A DNA stretch of 64,000 nucleotides from Rhodanobacter ginsengisoli (lineage in GTDB: Bacteria > Pseudomonadota > Gammaproteobacteria > Xanthomonadales > Rhodanobacteraceae): NCBI RefSeq assembly GCF_042657065.1, contig NZ_JBHSNF010000002.1, positions 620,001 to 684,000 of the forward strand. The letters run 5' to 3'. Positions within the stretch are counted from its first letter, which is position 1. Each line of letters starts with the position of its first letter. Below the pieces are notes generated by a model. It did not search any database, was not told the DNA's origin, and saw only the letters and a program-made list of their open reading frames with translations. A program made the position numbers and the translations under genes. Positions 1-8,592 of this stretch are shown here, piece by piece.

Positions 1-338
1 CCGCGGTCATGACCATAGGCATACGCATGACCGTGGCCATAGTAGCGACGGTCATGATCGCGGTAGCCGCGATCGCGATAGCCATAGCCATGATCGCGAT
101 CTCCGTGATGGCGATTATCCCGCTCGCTGTAGCCACGATCGTGGTCGCCCCGATCCCGGCTGGAATGATCGCCGCCGCCATCATGGCCACGCCTGTCGCT
201 GTGCTTGTCGCCATGCTTGCCGTGGTCGCCCTGATCCTGCCCGTGATGGTCCTGCCCCATGGGCTGGGCGCTTGCCGCGACGCTGGCGGTCAACAGCATC
301 GCTCCGCAGACCATCCATACCTTCATTTGCTTTTTCAC
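1..338 (-). CDS. His/Asp/Arg/Gly-rich secreted protein (3' end outside window)
   Basis: A minus-strand gene runs off the left edge. A GTG start at 338 sits 9 nt after a clear AGGAGT ribosome binding site (348-353) and gives Met-Lys-Lys-Gln followed by a hydrophobic stretch ending in Ala-Ser-Ala-Gln, a typical Sec signal peptide. An ATG at 326 is the alternative start but has no comparable site and loses the positive residues. The mature part visible here, about 85 residues, is almost entirely His, Asp, Gly, Arg and Tyr with recurring Asp-Arg-Gly and Gly-His units. This looks like a periplasmic, possibly metal-binding protein; the composition resembles the N-terminal part of RcnB-family proteins, but the diagnostic C-terminal domain is not in the window, so the family is inference. 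Confidence 0.6.
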   Translation of the reverse strand, partial: MKKQMKVWMVCGAMLLTASVAASAQPMGQDHHGQDQGDHGKHGDKHSDRRGHDGGGDHSSRDRGDHDRGYSERDNRHHGDRDHGYGYRDRGYRDHDRRYYGHGHAYAYGHDR

Positions 339-576
339 AAGCTGTCCACTCCTGCTTCGATGGCAAGACAAGTGCCGGCATCCCGTTGCTTGAGACTTCC
401 GGATTGTCAGGACAGCCGCGACGATCGCGGCATTGATGCCCTGTGTGCACCATCACCATTCCACATGGAACGCCATGTGAACGTTCCAGTGCCGCGGGTT
501 TCACGTTTAACTCCCGGCAGCTTCGCCGTCGCCGTGCCACTGGGCTACCATTCAGGTTTTTGGCAGGAAACCCCTC

Positions 577-1344
577 ATGCAGCTCAATCAGGTCAAGGCG
601 ATCATCACCGGCGGCGCCTCCGGTCTCGGCCATGCGGTGGCGCAGCACTTCGTCGCCCATGGCGGCCAGGTGGCGCTGTTCGACGTCAACGAGGAAAAGG
701 GTCACGCCGCCGCGAAGGCACTGGGCGACACCGCGCGCTTTTTCCGTACCGACGTCACTTCCGAGGATGGCGTGGCCACCAACGCGGCTGCCGCGCACCA
801 CGCGATGGGCGGGCTCAATGTGCTGATCAACTGCGCCGGCATCCTCGGCGCCGGCCGCGTGCTGGGCAAGGAGGGGCCGATGCCGCTGGCCACATTCTCC
901 GGCACCGTGATGGTGAATCTGGTCGGCAGCTTCAACGTGGCCAAGGCGGCGGCGGCGCTGATGCAGGCCAACGAAGCGGGCGAAGACGGCGAGCGCGGCG
1001 TGATCATCAACACCGCCAGCATCGCCGCCTACGAGGGCCAGATCGGTCAGGCCGCGTACTCCGCCTCCAAGGGCGGCGTGGTCGGCATGACCCTGCCGAT
1101 GGCGCGCGAGCTGGCCCGTTTCGGCATTCGCGTGGCGACCATCGCGCCGGGCATCTTCTGGACCCCGATGGTCGACGGCATGCCCGAAGCCGTGCAGCAG
1201 TCGCTGTCTGCCTCGATCCCGTTTCCGTCGCGGCTGGGGCAGCCGAGCGAATACGCCGACACCGTCGCGTTCATCCTCGGCAACCGCTACATCAACGGCG
1301 AGACCATCCGCCTGGACGGCGCGGTACGCTTGCAGCCCAGGTAA
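577..1344 (+). CDS. SDR family NAD(P)-dependent oxidoreductase, 3-hydroxyacyl-CoA dehydrogenase type 2-like
   Basis: 255 aa, a complete classical short-chain dehydrogenase. Visible elements: nucleotide-binding TGGASGLG at residues 11-18, NCAG at 85-88, Ser148, catalytic Tyr161 and Lys165 in YSASK, and a PG motif with IFWTPM after it. The early Asp near residue 36 favours NAD(H). The overall pattern (long insert after NCAG, IINTASIAAYEGQIGQAAYSASKGG-type block split around residues 143-167) matches type 2 3-hydroxyacyl-CoA dehydrogenases, which act in fatty-acid or branched-chain amino-acid oxidation; the exact substrate is inference. It is followed by a repeat element and efpL on the same strand. 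Confidence 0.85.
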   Translation: MQLNQVKAIITGGASGLGHAVAQHFVAHGGQVALFDVNEEKGHAAAKALGDTARFFRTDVTSEDGVATNAAAAHHAMGGLNVLINCAGILGAGRVLGKEGPMPLATFSGTVMVNLVGSFNVAKAAAALMQANEAGEDGERGVIINTASIAAYEGQIGQAAYSASKGGVVGMTLPMARELARFGIRVATIAPGIFWTPMVDGMPEAVQQSLSASIPFPSRLGQPSEYADTVAFILGNRYINGETIRLDGAVRLQPR

Positions 1345-1448
1345 CGAGGAGTGAGCGGGCAGGAGTGAGAAACGAGTCAAGGCTCGCCTCGCTCCGAATC
1401 CGCAGCACTTCTCTCACCTATCACTCCTCTCAACTCACTCCTGGCCCT
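1345..1448 (+). repeat. Intercistronic purine/pyrimidine inverted repeat, copy A
   Basis: The entire gap between the SDR stop and efpL. A purine-rich 5' half (two AGGAGTGAG units, the second continuing as AAACGAG) is followed by a pyrimidine-rich 3' half carrying CACTCCTCTC and CTCACTCCT. The 9-bp arms 1347-1355 and 1434-1442 pair perfectly. The same layout occurs at 2013-2117, 15508-15599 and 39636-39724. Confidence 0.75.
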
Positions 1449-2012
1449 ATGAAAGCTTCCGACGTCAAGAAAGGCAACGTGGTCGAACACGACGGCACGG
1501 TCTATCAGGTGCGTGACATCGAACGCAGCTCGCCCAGCGCCCGTGGCGGCAACGTCACGTTCCGCTTCACCCTGTATTCGATCCCCGGCGGGCGCAAGTT
1601 CGACCTCAGCCTGCGCGCCGACGATGAACTCAGGGAAATGGATCTGGTACGCCGCGCCGCGAACTTCTCGTACATGGACGGCGACGCGTTCGTGTTCATG
1701 GACGCCGAGGACTATACCCAGTACCTGCTCTCGCCCGAGCTGGTCGGCGACAACGCCGGCTATATCGTGGAAGGCATCGAGGGCTACTACGTGCAGGTGA
1801 TCGACGACGCCCCGGTGGGCCTGCAGGTACCGACCAGCGTGGTCCTGACCGTGGTCGACACCGCACCGGAAATGAAGGGCTCCAGCGCCACCAAGCGCAA
1901 CAAGCCGGCCCGACTCAACACCGGGATCGAAGTGCAGGTGCCCGAGTACATCAGCAACGACGAGAAGGTCTGGGTGAATACGCTCACCGGCGAATTCGCC
2001 GGCCGCGCCTGA
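1449..2012 (+). CDS. efpL: Elongation factor P-like protein EfpL (YeiP)
   Basis: 187 aa, three beta-barrel domains as in EF-P. EfpL is a paralogue of EF-P that binds the ribosome and relieves stalling at proline-rich and some other motifs. The tip of domain I reads SSPSARGG with Arg32 where EF-P carries its modified lysine, which is diagnostic for the YeiP/EfpL branch. Other family blocks are FSYMDGDAFVFMDAEDYTQY (about residues 76-95) and VQVPEYISNDEKVWVNT near the C-terminus. The ATG at 1449 is chosen because it gives the usual family N-terminus (MKASDVKKGNVV, close to the E. coli length of 190 aa); an open frame continues upstream through the SDR gene but is not coding. A true EF-P with Lys34 is encoded at 33529-34110. 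Confidence 0.93.
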   Translation: MKASDVKKGNVVEHDGTVYQVRDIERSSPSARGGNVTFRFTLYSIPGGRKFDLSLRADDELREMDLVRRAANFSYMDGDAFVFMDAEDYTQYLLSPELVGDNAGYIVEGIEGYYVQVIDDAPVGLQVPTSVVLTVVDTAPEMKGSSATKRNKPARLNTGIEVQVPEYISNDEKVWVNTLTGEFAGRA

Positions 2013-2117
2013 GGGCAGGAGTGAGCGAAGAGGAGGGAGAGGCGCAAGTGGCGGGAACCACGCACCACTTTGCTCTACTCTCTTTTCCCACTCCTCTCCA
2101 CTCGTTTCTCCCCCCCC
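2013..2117 (+). repeat. Intercistronic purine/pyrimidine inverted repeat, copy B
   Basis: Fills the gap from the efpL stop to the FUSC start. Purine half begins GGGCAGGAGTGAGCGAAGAG; pyrimidine half contains CACTCCTCTCCACTCGTTTC, matching the 3' half of the other copies almost base for base. It ends in a run of eight C immediately before the next ATG, so no ordinary ribosome binding site is present there. Confidence 0.72.
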
Positions 2118-4220
2118 ATGCCCCCCAGCGACTATTCGCTACGTACCCATGCGATCGAGAGCCTGACCGGCATCAAGCGGCCGGACGTGCCGTTGCGGGT
2201 GGTCCTGCGCAATACCGCAGCAGTGATCCTGCCGCTGGGTATCGGCCTGCTCACGGGTCATCCGCAAATCGGACTGGGCGTGGGAGCCGGTGCGCTGAAC
2301 ACCATGTTCTCCGACCAGCCCGGACCGTATCGCCAGCGCCTGCGCCAGCTGCTTCTGGCCGCACTGGCCGCCGCACTGGCCTCCCTGGTGGGCTTCCTCA
2401 TCGGCGGCCAGTTGCTGCCGATGCTGGCCGCCACGACCACATGCGGGTTCCTCGGCGGCTTGCTGGTGGTCTTCGGCACGGACACCGCCCGCGTCGGCAT
2501 GACCAGCATGATCCTGCTGGTGGTCACCGCTTCCACGCCCACGTCGCTGAGCGGCGCCCTGGACGGTGCCGCACTGATCTTCTGTGGCGGCTTGCTGCTC
2601 GCCGCGTTCTCGCTGGCCGGGTGGCCACTGCAACGCTACTGGCCCGAACGCCACGCGCTGGCCGTGGTGTACAAGGGCCTGGCCGCGCTGGCCCGGCAAC
2701 GGACGCACGACGACACCGATGCGCCGGCGATGAGCGAAGCCATGACCACGCTGCAGCAGACCTTGCTGGGCCGCCATCGCGCCCAGGGCCGCGCGATGGA
2801 AGCGTTCGGCGTACTGCTGGAACTGGCCGAACGGATCCGGCTTGAACTCACTGCGATGGCCGAGCTTCACGCCGACCCGGCGATCCACGCGATGTTCCGC
2901 GACGACGCGGCCGGTGTGCTGGCGGCGATCGCCGACGCACTGGAGCATGGCGACTCGCCCGAGCAGGCCGGCCGCATGCTGCAGGCATTGCGCGCCAGCG
3001 AACAGGCGGTCCTCGACGGCAGTGCCGGTACCGATGGCCTCGCCGCGCACATCCACGCCATGACCGGTCAGCTGGCCGCGGCCGTGCGCAACGCCGACTG
3101 GGCCGGCAGTCGCGGCGAACTGCGCGCCAGCACGGCGGAAACCGCACTGCCACAGTCGCTGCGCAGCGGCTCGGCGTGGGCCACCTTGCGGGCCAGCATC
3201 ACCCCGCGCTCGGTAGCGTTCCGGCATGCCGTGCGCACCGCTGTGTGCCTCAGCACCGCGCTGTGGCTTTCGCGCGTCCTGCAACTGCCGCACGGTTACT
3301 GGCTGCCGATGACCGCCGCCATCGTGCTGCGTCCCGACTTCGCCGCCACCTTCAATTTCGGCCTGCTGCGCGTGCTCGGCACCGTGCTCGGACTGGTGCT
3401 CACCACGGTGTTGTTGCACATCACGCCGAATGAGCCGTGGGCGCACCTGGCCCTGATGACGGTGCTGTGCATGGGCTTCCGCTACCTGGCCACCGCCCAT
3501 TACGGCTTCGCCGTGGCCGCGCTGACCGGCACCGTGGTGATCCTGTTGTCGTTCGAAGGGGTCAATCCCGGTACCGCCGTGGTCGACCGGGTGATCAACA
3601 CCGGCCTGGGGTGTGGCATGGCCCTGCTCGCCTATGTGGCCTGGCCGACCTGGGAACGTACCCATGCACGGGAAGCACTGGTGCGGATGCTGGAAGCCTA
3701 TGCCGGCTACCTGCATGCCCTGGTACTCCCCGCACGCGTGCATGCCCGGCGCGACAGCCGTACCGCGGCGCGGACCGCGCGCACCAATGCGCAGGCCTCG
3801 ATCGAGCGCATGCGCAGCGAGCCGGCCACCCCGGCGGCGCTGCTGGCACTGGCCCGTGCCCTGTTTGCCAACGGCAATCGCCTGGCGCGCAGCGCGATGA
3901 CGCTCGAGGCACTGCTCGACGACCTGGCCGCCCTGCCCGTGCAGGACGAGATCAGACACTTCATCAATACCGTGGCCGACACCGTGCAGCAGCTCGCCAC
4001 CGCCCTGCGCGAGCGCCGTGCACCCGATCCCCTGCCCGACCTGCGCGGCCTGCAGCGCGCGCTGGTGGCGTCGGCGCACCGGTCCGGCGATCGTTCGGCG
4101 ACCGAGCTGCTGGAACGCATCAGCGACCGCCTGGTCGACAACGTGGACACGCTGGCGCACGTGATCCAGCGCAAGGGACCTTACGCTGCCCCGCCCGGTC
4201 CGCAACCGTCACCCGCCTGA
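2118..4220 (+). CDS. FUSC family inner-membrane protein (YccS/AaeB-like)
   Basis: 700 aa. Two similar halves each combine a block of hydrophobic segments with a soluble helical region: membrane segments around residues 40-175 and again about 385-530, with cytoplasmic helices between and after. This is the layout of FUSC proteins such as YccS, YhfK and the AaeB efflux component for aromatic acids. The second membrane block contains HGYWLPMTAAIVLRPDF, a strongly conserved FUSC signature. The ATG at 2118 follows repeat copy B; a longer frame from 2070 would translate through the repeat and is less likely. No membrane-fusion partner is adjacent, so a transport substrate cannot be assigned. Confidence 0.85.
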   Translation: MPPSDYSLRTHAIESLTGIKRPDVPLRVVLRNTAAVILPLGIGLLTGHPQIGLGVGAGALNTMFSDQPGPYRQRLRQLLLAALAAALASLVGFLIGGQLLPMLAATTTCGFLGGLLVVFGTDTARVGMTSMILLVVTASTPTSLSGALDGAALIFCGGLLLAAFSLAGWPLQRYWPERHALAVVYKGLAALARQRTHDDTDAPAMSEAMTTLQQTLLGRHRAQGRAMEAFGVLLELAERIRLELTAMAELHADPAIHAMFRDDAAGVLAAIADALEHGDSPEQAGRMLQALRASEQAVLDGSAGTDGLAAHIHAMTGQLAAAVRNADWAGSRGELRASTAETALPQSLRSGSAWATLRASITPRSVAFRHAVRTAVCLSTALWLSRVLQLPHGYWLPMTAAIVLRPDFAATFNFGLLRVLGTVLGLVLTTVLLHITPNEPWAHLALMTVLCMGFRYLATAHYGFAVAALTGTVVILLSFEGVNPGTAVVDRVINTGLGCGMALLAYVAWPTWERTHAREALVRMLEAYAGYLHALVLPARVHARRDSRTAARTARTNAQASIERMRSEPATPAALLALARALFANGNRLARSAMTLEALLDDLAALPVQDEIRHFINTVADTVQQLATALRERRAPDPLPDLRGLQRALVASAHRSGDRSATELLERISDRLVDNVDTLAHVIQRKGPYAAPPGPQPSPA

Positions 4221-4286
4221 AATGCCCCGGCGACGCGCATGGCGCCCGGGCGCGACGCCGTGGCGCAGAGGTTTTACACTGCGGGG

Positions 4287-5321
4287 ATGCTGAAGATCGA
4301 TTCCCACGCACATATCCTCCCCCGCGACTGGCCGAACCTGGCGGCCAAGTACGGCGACGATCGCTTTCCGGTGATGACCCATACCGACGACCGGCACCGC
4401 ATCTACAAGGATGGCCGGTTCTTTCGCGAGGTCTGGGATTCCGCGTTCGACCCGCAGAAGCGGATCGACGACTACGCGCGCTTCGGCGTCAATGTGCAGG
4501 TGATCTCGACCGTGCCGGTGCTGTTCTCGTACTGGGCGCCGGGCCATCAGGCACTGGAGCTGCATCGCCACCTGAACAACCACATGGCCGAGTTGTGCCG
4601 CGACTATCCGCGTCATTACGCCGGCATCGGCACGGTGCCGCTGCAGGCACCGGAGCTGGCGATCCGCGAACTGGAACGCTGCATCGACGAGCTGGGCCTG
4701 CAGGGCGTCCAGGTCGGCTCGCATTGCGGCGACTGGAACCTGGATGCGCCGGAGCTGTTCCCGTTCTTCGAGGCGGCCGCCGACCTGGGCGCGGCGGTGC
4801 TGGTGCATCCGTGGGACATGATGGGTGCGGCGAGCATGCCGAAGTACTGGATGCCGTGGCTGGTCGGCATGCCGGCCGAGCAGGCGCGCGCCGCCTGCTG
4901 CCTGGCCTTCGGCGGCGTGCTGGAACGGCTGCCGAAACTGCGCGTGATGCTGGCCCATGGCGGCGGCAGCTTTCCCTCGACGATCGGCCGCATCGAGCAC
5001 GGCTTCAAGATGCGCCCGGATCTGGTCGCCACCGACAACCCGCGCAACCCGCGCGAATACCTCAAGCGGTTCTATTTCGATTCCTGCGTGCACGACGATC
5101 AGGCGCTGCGCTATCTGCTGGATGTGACGGGCGTCGAGCAGGTGATGCTCGGCACCGACTATCCTTTCCCGCTGGGCGAGCAAGAACCCGGCAGCGGTAT
5201 CGAGGCACTCGGCCTCAGTGACAGCGCGCGGGCGCGGCTGTTTCACGGCACCGCGCTGGAATGGCTGGGCCTGCCCAGGCATCGCTTCGTCCCCGACCCC
5301 ATCTCCAAGGAATCAGCATGA
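4287..5321 (+). CDS. 2-amino-3-carboxymuconate-6-semialdehyde decarboxylase (ACMSD), amidohydrolase superfamily
   Basis: 344 aa, close to the roughly 335 aa of bacterial ACMSD. It converts 2-amino-3-carboxymuconate semialdehyde to 2-aminomuconate semialdehyde and CO2, the branch point between quinolinate/NAD formation and full oxidation of the tryptophan ring. The N-terminal metal motif DSHAH (His7, His9) is present, followed by VHPWDMMG near residue 190, HGGGSFPSTIGR near 230 and GTDYPFPLG near 290 carrying the catalytic Asp. The start at 4287 gives the standard N-terminus; an earlier in-frame ATG at 4239 is possible. The stop overlaps the next gene by ATGA, and kynureninase lies two genes on, which supports this assignment over other amidohydrolases. 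Confidence 0.88.
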   Translation: MLKIDSHAHILPRDWPNLAAKYGDDRFPVMTHTDDRHRIYKDGRFFREVWDSAFDPQKRIDDYARFGVNVQVISTVPVLFSYWAPGHQALELHRHLNNHMAELCRDYPRHYAGIGTVPLQAPELAIRELERCIDELGLQGVQVGSHCGDWNLDAPELFPFFEAAADLGAAVLVHPWDMMGAASMPKYWMPWLVGMPAEQARAACCLAFGGVLERLPKLRVMLAHGGGSFPSTIGRIEHGFKMRPDLVATDNPRNPREYLKRFYFDSCVHDDQALRYLLDVTGVEQVMLGTDYPFPLGEQEPGSGIEALGLSDSARARLFHGTALEWLGLPRHRFVPDPISKESA

Positions 5322-5842
5322 GTTTCCTGCGCAGCACGACCATGATCGCCCTCGCCCTGGCCACCGCCCTGCTGCTGGCCGGCCACGTCCACGCCACCGA
5401 AGTCAGCATGGCCGACGGCAGCGTCAACTTCAGCACGCCGAACAACTGGCTCGGCATCATGGAAACCCAGGGCGACCCGGAAGCGCGTGTGTTCCAGGTG
5501 CCCGATCCCTCGCCCACCGGCAAGAGCAGCCTGGCCCGCGTCACCGTGACGGTGAAGCAGGTGCCCGACATCAGCAGCTTCCACCAGTACATGGCCGAAG
5601 CCACTGCCAAGGCGCTGACCCTGCCCGGCTACAAGGCGTCGGAGCTGCCGCCCGGCCCGAACAGCAATGTCTATTCCGCACAGGAAAACGGCGCCGAATT
5701 CAGCTACACCGAACACTACTGGTTCAAGAACGGTCACGCGATCCAGCTGCGCTGCGTGCGTCCCAGCCGGAGCCTGGCCGGCGCCGCATGGACGGCCGAG
5801 TTCGACAAGGGCTGCGAAGCGATCGCCGCCAGCCTGAAATAA
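5318..5842 (+). CDS. Small secreted protein of unknown function in the kynurenine operon
   Basis: 174 aa. The ATG overlaps the ACMSD stop (ATGA), so the two are translationally coupled. Residues 1-26 form a signal peptide (hydrophobic core ALALATALLLAG, probable cleavage after VHA). The mature domain of about 148 residues has no Cys pair except two near the C-terminus (in LRCVRPSR and DKGCEA), which may form a disulfide in the periplasm. Parts such as ARVTVTVKQVPDI and EYSYTEHYWFKNG-like strands suggest a beta-rich fold. I do not recognise the family. A periplasmic protein between two cytoplasmic kynurenine-pathway enzymes is unexpected. Confidence 0.8.
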   Translation: MSFLRSTTMIALALATALLLAGHVHATEVSMADGSVNFSTPNNWLGIMETQGDPEARVFQVPDPSPTGKSSLARVTVTVKQVPDISSFHQYMAEATAKALTLPGYKASELPPGPNSNVYSAQENGAEFSYTEHYWFKNGHAIQLRCVRPSRSLAGAAWTAEFDKGCEAIAASLK

Positions 5843-5861
5843 TTCCCCGCAGGAAATCACC

Positions 5862-7139
5862 ATGCCCAACTACCAGGCCACCGCCGACTGGGCCCGCGCC
5901 CAGGACGCCGCCGACCCGCTGCGCGCGTTCCGCGACGAGTTCCTGATCCCGCCGCACGAGGGGCGCGACAGCGTCTACTTCTGCGGCAATTCGCTCGGCC
6001 TGCAGCCGCGCGCCGTGAGGGACGCAGTCAACGCGGAACTGGACTACTGGGGCGAACTGGCGGTGGAAGGCCACTTCAAGGGCCGCCTGCCGTGGATGGA
6101 TTACCACGAGTACGTGCGCGACGACCTCGCCGCCATCGTCGGCGCGCAGCCCGGCGAAGTGGTGGCGATGAACACGCTGGGCGTGAACCTGCACCTGATG
6201 ATGGTGAGCTTCTACCGCCCCACCGCCGAGCGTCCGGCGATCCTGATCGAGGCCGGCGCGTTTCCCACCGACCGCTACGCGGTGGAGTCGCAGGTCCGTT
6301 TCCACGGCTTCGACCCGGCCACCGCGCTGATCGAGCTGGAGGCCGACGAACCGAACGGCACGATCTCGCTGCAGGCGATCGAGCGCGCCCTGGCCGAACA
6401 CGGCTCGCGCATCGCACTGGTCATGCTGCCCGGGGTGCAATACCGCAACGGCCAGACCTTCGACCTCAAGGCGATCACCACACTGGCTCACCAGCACGGC
6501 TGCGTGGTCGGCTTCGACCTCGCCCATGCCGTGGGCAACCTGCCGCTGCAGCTGCACGACAGCGGCGCCGACTTCGCGATCTGGTGCAGCTACAAGTACC
6601 TCAACAGCGGCCCCGGTGCGGTCGGTGGCGCGTTCGTGCATCAACGCCACGCCACCGCCACGCTGCCGCGTTTCGCCGGCTGGTGGGGCCACGACAAGGT
6701 CACCCGTTTCCAGATGGGGCCGCAGTTCGTGCCCACCGCGGGCGCCGATGGCTGGCAGCTGTCCAACCCGCCGATCCTGGCGCTGGCCCCGTTGCGCGTG
6801 TCGCTGGAAATCTTCCGCCGCGCCGGCATCGATCGCCTGCGCGCGAAGTCGCTGCAGCTCACCGGCTACCTGGAGTGGCTGGTGAACCACCAGCTGCCGG
6901 ACGTGCTGGAAGTGGTCACGCCGGCCGACCCGGCCCGCCGCGGAGCGCAGCTGTCCATCCGCGTGAGCGGTGGCCGCGCGCGCGGCCGTTCCCTGTTCGA
7001 GTACCTGATGGAACACGGCGTCATCGGCGACTGGCGCGAACCGGACGTGATCCGCATCTCGCCCGCGCCGCTGTACAACCGCTTCGCCGATTGCCTGGCC
7101 TTTGCCGAAGCGGTGCGGGCATGGCGCCAGGCCGGCTGA
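5862..7139 (+). CDS. kynU: Kynureninase
   Basis: 425 aa, normal length. A PLP-dependent fold-type I enzyme cleaving kynurenine or 3-hydroxykynurenine to anthranilate or 3-hydroxyanthranilate plus alanine. The PLP-binding lysine is Lys245 in WCSYKYLNSGPGA, the Asp that contacts the pyridine nitrogen is in VVGFDLAHAVGN (Asp219), and the N-terminal VYFCGNSLGLQP block (about 38-49) is typical. Starts 19 nt after the secreted protein with an AGGAAATCACC-type site. Together with ACMSD this forms a kynurenine-degradation unit; TDO, kynurenine monooxygenase and 3-hydroxyanthranilate dioxygenase are not in the window. Confidence 0.95.
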   Translation: MPNYQATADWARAQDAADPLRAFRDEFLIPPHEGRDSVYFCGNSLGLQPRAVRDAVNAELDYWGELAVEGHFKGRLPWMDYHEYVRDDLAAIVGAQPGEVVAMNTLGVNLHLMMVSFYRPTAERPAILIEAGAFPTDRYAVESQVRFHGFDPATALIELEADEPNGTISLQAIERALAEHGSRIALVMLPGVQYRNGQTFDLKAITTLAHQHGCVVGFDLAHAVGNLPLQLHDSGADFAIWCSYKYLNSGPGAVGGAFVHQRHATATLPRFAGWWGHDKVTRFQMGPQFVPTAGADGWQLSNPPILALAPLRVSLEIFRRAGIDRLRAKSLQLTGYLEWLVNHQLPDVLEVVTPADPARRGAQLSIRVSGGRARGRSLFEYLMEHGVIGDWREPDVIRISPAPLYNRFADCLAFAEAVRAWRQAG

Positions 7140-7188
7140 CGCCACGGCGATTCAACGTGGCATGGCGTAGCGACTCTGCGTGCACTCG

Positions 7189-7989
7189 TCAATGCGATGC
7201 GCGACGCATCTCGGTTCGGATGCGGCTGCGCAACAGCGCCAGCGGCAAGGACTTGTCCAGCACTTTCAGGCTCGATCCGAGCATCCGCAGATCCTGACGT
7301 CGCCCCAGCTCGTCCGACAGCTTGCTCAACGCCCGGATCGAAGCATGCCCCTTGCCGGCGTGGATTTTCTTCAATACCGGTGCCGGCACTCCCGCGGCCT
7401 GGATCGCCTGCAACTGCATGCGCAGGCGACGGAGACGGCGTCTCCAACGATGACGATGGGCGAGGCTCGACACCTGCTCGCTGGCACGTTGCGCCCTGGC
7501 GACACGATGCCTGCTGCGCCTGATCCCCTCGCGCAGATCGTCCATGGTGAGGTTGTCCCAGGGGAGCGCGGCGATCGCCTGCGCCAGCACACCGAGTCGC
7601 GCGCGCCGTTTGCCGAAGTCCGGATCCCGGGACAATACGTCCTCGAGCAGTCTCCTGCGCCGAGCTTCCAGTTGCGTCGCCACCTCGCGCCAGAGATCGT
7701 CGTCGTGTTTCTTCGCCAACCCGCGGGCAGTGCTCGCCACGACATGGGCGTCACGCAGATCCGACAGACCCGCGGCGAGGCGCTTGCACTTGCGATCGAT
7801 GCCCGCGACATCCGGTCCGAGCGCATCCCGGCAAAGACACAGAATACTGCGCAACCTTCGCATCGCCTTGCGCGCGGCGTGCACCGCGAGGTGCCGGTCC
7901 CGTCGCCTCGCCAGCGCGCGCGCGGCCTTGTCGGCCTGCTCCACGGCCAGGGCTGCAAATGTCGCCCCCACGGAACCTTTCGCGGTCAT
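7189..7989 (-). CDS. CHAD domain-containing protein
   Basis: 266 aa, very rich in Arg, Lys, Ala and Leu and predicted all-helical. The N-terminal half has the conserved CHAD pattern: HLAVHAARKAMRRLRSILCL around residues 33-52 and LSDLRDAHV around 75-83; a second similar bundle follows. CHAD (conserved histidine alpha-helical domain) proteins bind polyphosphate through basic surfaces and often associate with polyphosphate granules. No attached CYTH/triphosphatase domain is present, so this is a stand-alone CHAD protein. Convergent with kynU, 49 nt apart. Role in polyphosphate binding follows from the family, not from direct evidence here. Confidence 0.85.
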   Translation of the reverse strand: MTAKGSVGATFAALAVEQADKAARALARRRDRHLAVHAARKAMRRLRSILCLCRDALGPDVAGIDRKCKRLAAGLSDLRDAHVVASTARGLAKKHDDDLWREVATQLEARRRRLLEDVLSRDPDFGKRRARLGVLAQAIAALPWDNLTMDDLREGIRRSRHRVARAQRASEQVSSLAHRHRWRRRLRRLRMQLQAIQAAGVPAPVLKKIHAGKGHASIRALSKLSDELGRRQDLRMLGSSLKVLDKSLPLALLRSRIRTEMRRASH

Positions 7990-8160
7990 GGCTGCCGGTC
8001 ATCCAGCGCAGGAACGGAATTGTAGCCAGTAAATGGCGTCGCCCGACAAGGGCCAGCAGCTATCGGAATCTCGATTCAGACGCTGTCCGCCCCCGGGAAA
8101 GAGGCCCGCATTCCGGGCGCAGACCTTCATCTGCGCCGCGGAACGTGGTGCGCCCAGGTC

Positions 8161-8592
8161 TCAGCCCGCTTTCTTGGCGGCGGTCTTTGCCACCTTCCTG
8201 GCGGTACCCTTCTTCACGGCCTTCTTGACGGCCTTCGCCGGAGCAGCCGCCTTGACTGCGCCTTCGATCAGCAGGCTCTCGGCGGTGACACCGCGCTTCT
8301 TCAGGGCCTGCACGAACCACAGCGGGCGCTTGCCACGACCCGACCACGTCTGGGTCGCATTCTCGGGGTTGCGATACTTGGGGGCAACTACCGACTTCGG
8401 CCCCTTGGCACCCTTGCCACCACGGGTCGGATACACGTCGGCCAGGGTCAGACCACTGCTTTTCAGCAAGCGCTCGATTTTTTCCCGCACCGCCTGGACG
8501 TGATTGGCATGCGCGGCCTGCATCTGCGATTGAGCATTTGCGATGAGAGCCTTCAGTTCGGCGGGGGACAGCGTTTCAAGACTAATGGACAT
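8161..8592 (-). CDS. H-NS family nucleoid protein with Lys/Ala-rich C-terminal tail
   Basis: 143 aa. Residues 1-50 are helical (oligomerisation region), residues 72-96 carry the H-NS DNA-binding signature KYRNPENATQTWSGRGKRPL with the TWSGRGKRP core that inserts in the minor groove of AT-rich DNA. After residue 110 the protein ends in a low-complexity tail of Lys, Ala, Val and Thr, like the tail on the DksA-like protein at 25337-26614. H-NS proteins silence AT-rich, often horizontally acquired DNA; this gene sits next to the least GC-rich, gene-poor stretch of the window. Frequent form in Xanthomonadales. Confidence 0.9.
   Translation of the reverse strand: MSISLETLSPAELKALIANAQSQMQAAHANHVQAVREKIERLLKSSGLTLADVYPTRGGKGAKGPKSVVAPKYRNPENATQTWSGRGKRPLWFVQALKKRGVTAESLLIEGAVKAAAPAKAVKKAVKKGTARKVAKTAAKKAG

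Noticed and set aside
9..2012. A 667-codon open frame spanning from the left edge through efpL
   Set aside because: Its first part is antisense to the His/Asp-rich gene and out of frame with the SDR; only the last 187 codons (efpL) are real. GC-rich DNA leaves long open frames by chance.
2139..4205. A 688-codon frame antisense to the FUSC gene
   Set aside because: Codon and amino-acid composition (Gln, His, Arg, Gly rich) are typical of a shadow frame; the plus-strand FUSC protein has clear domain structure.
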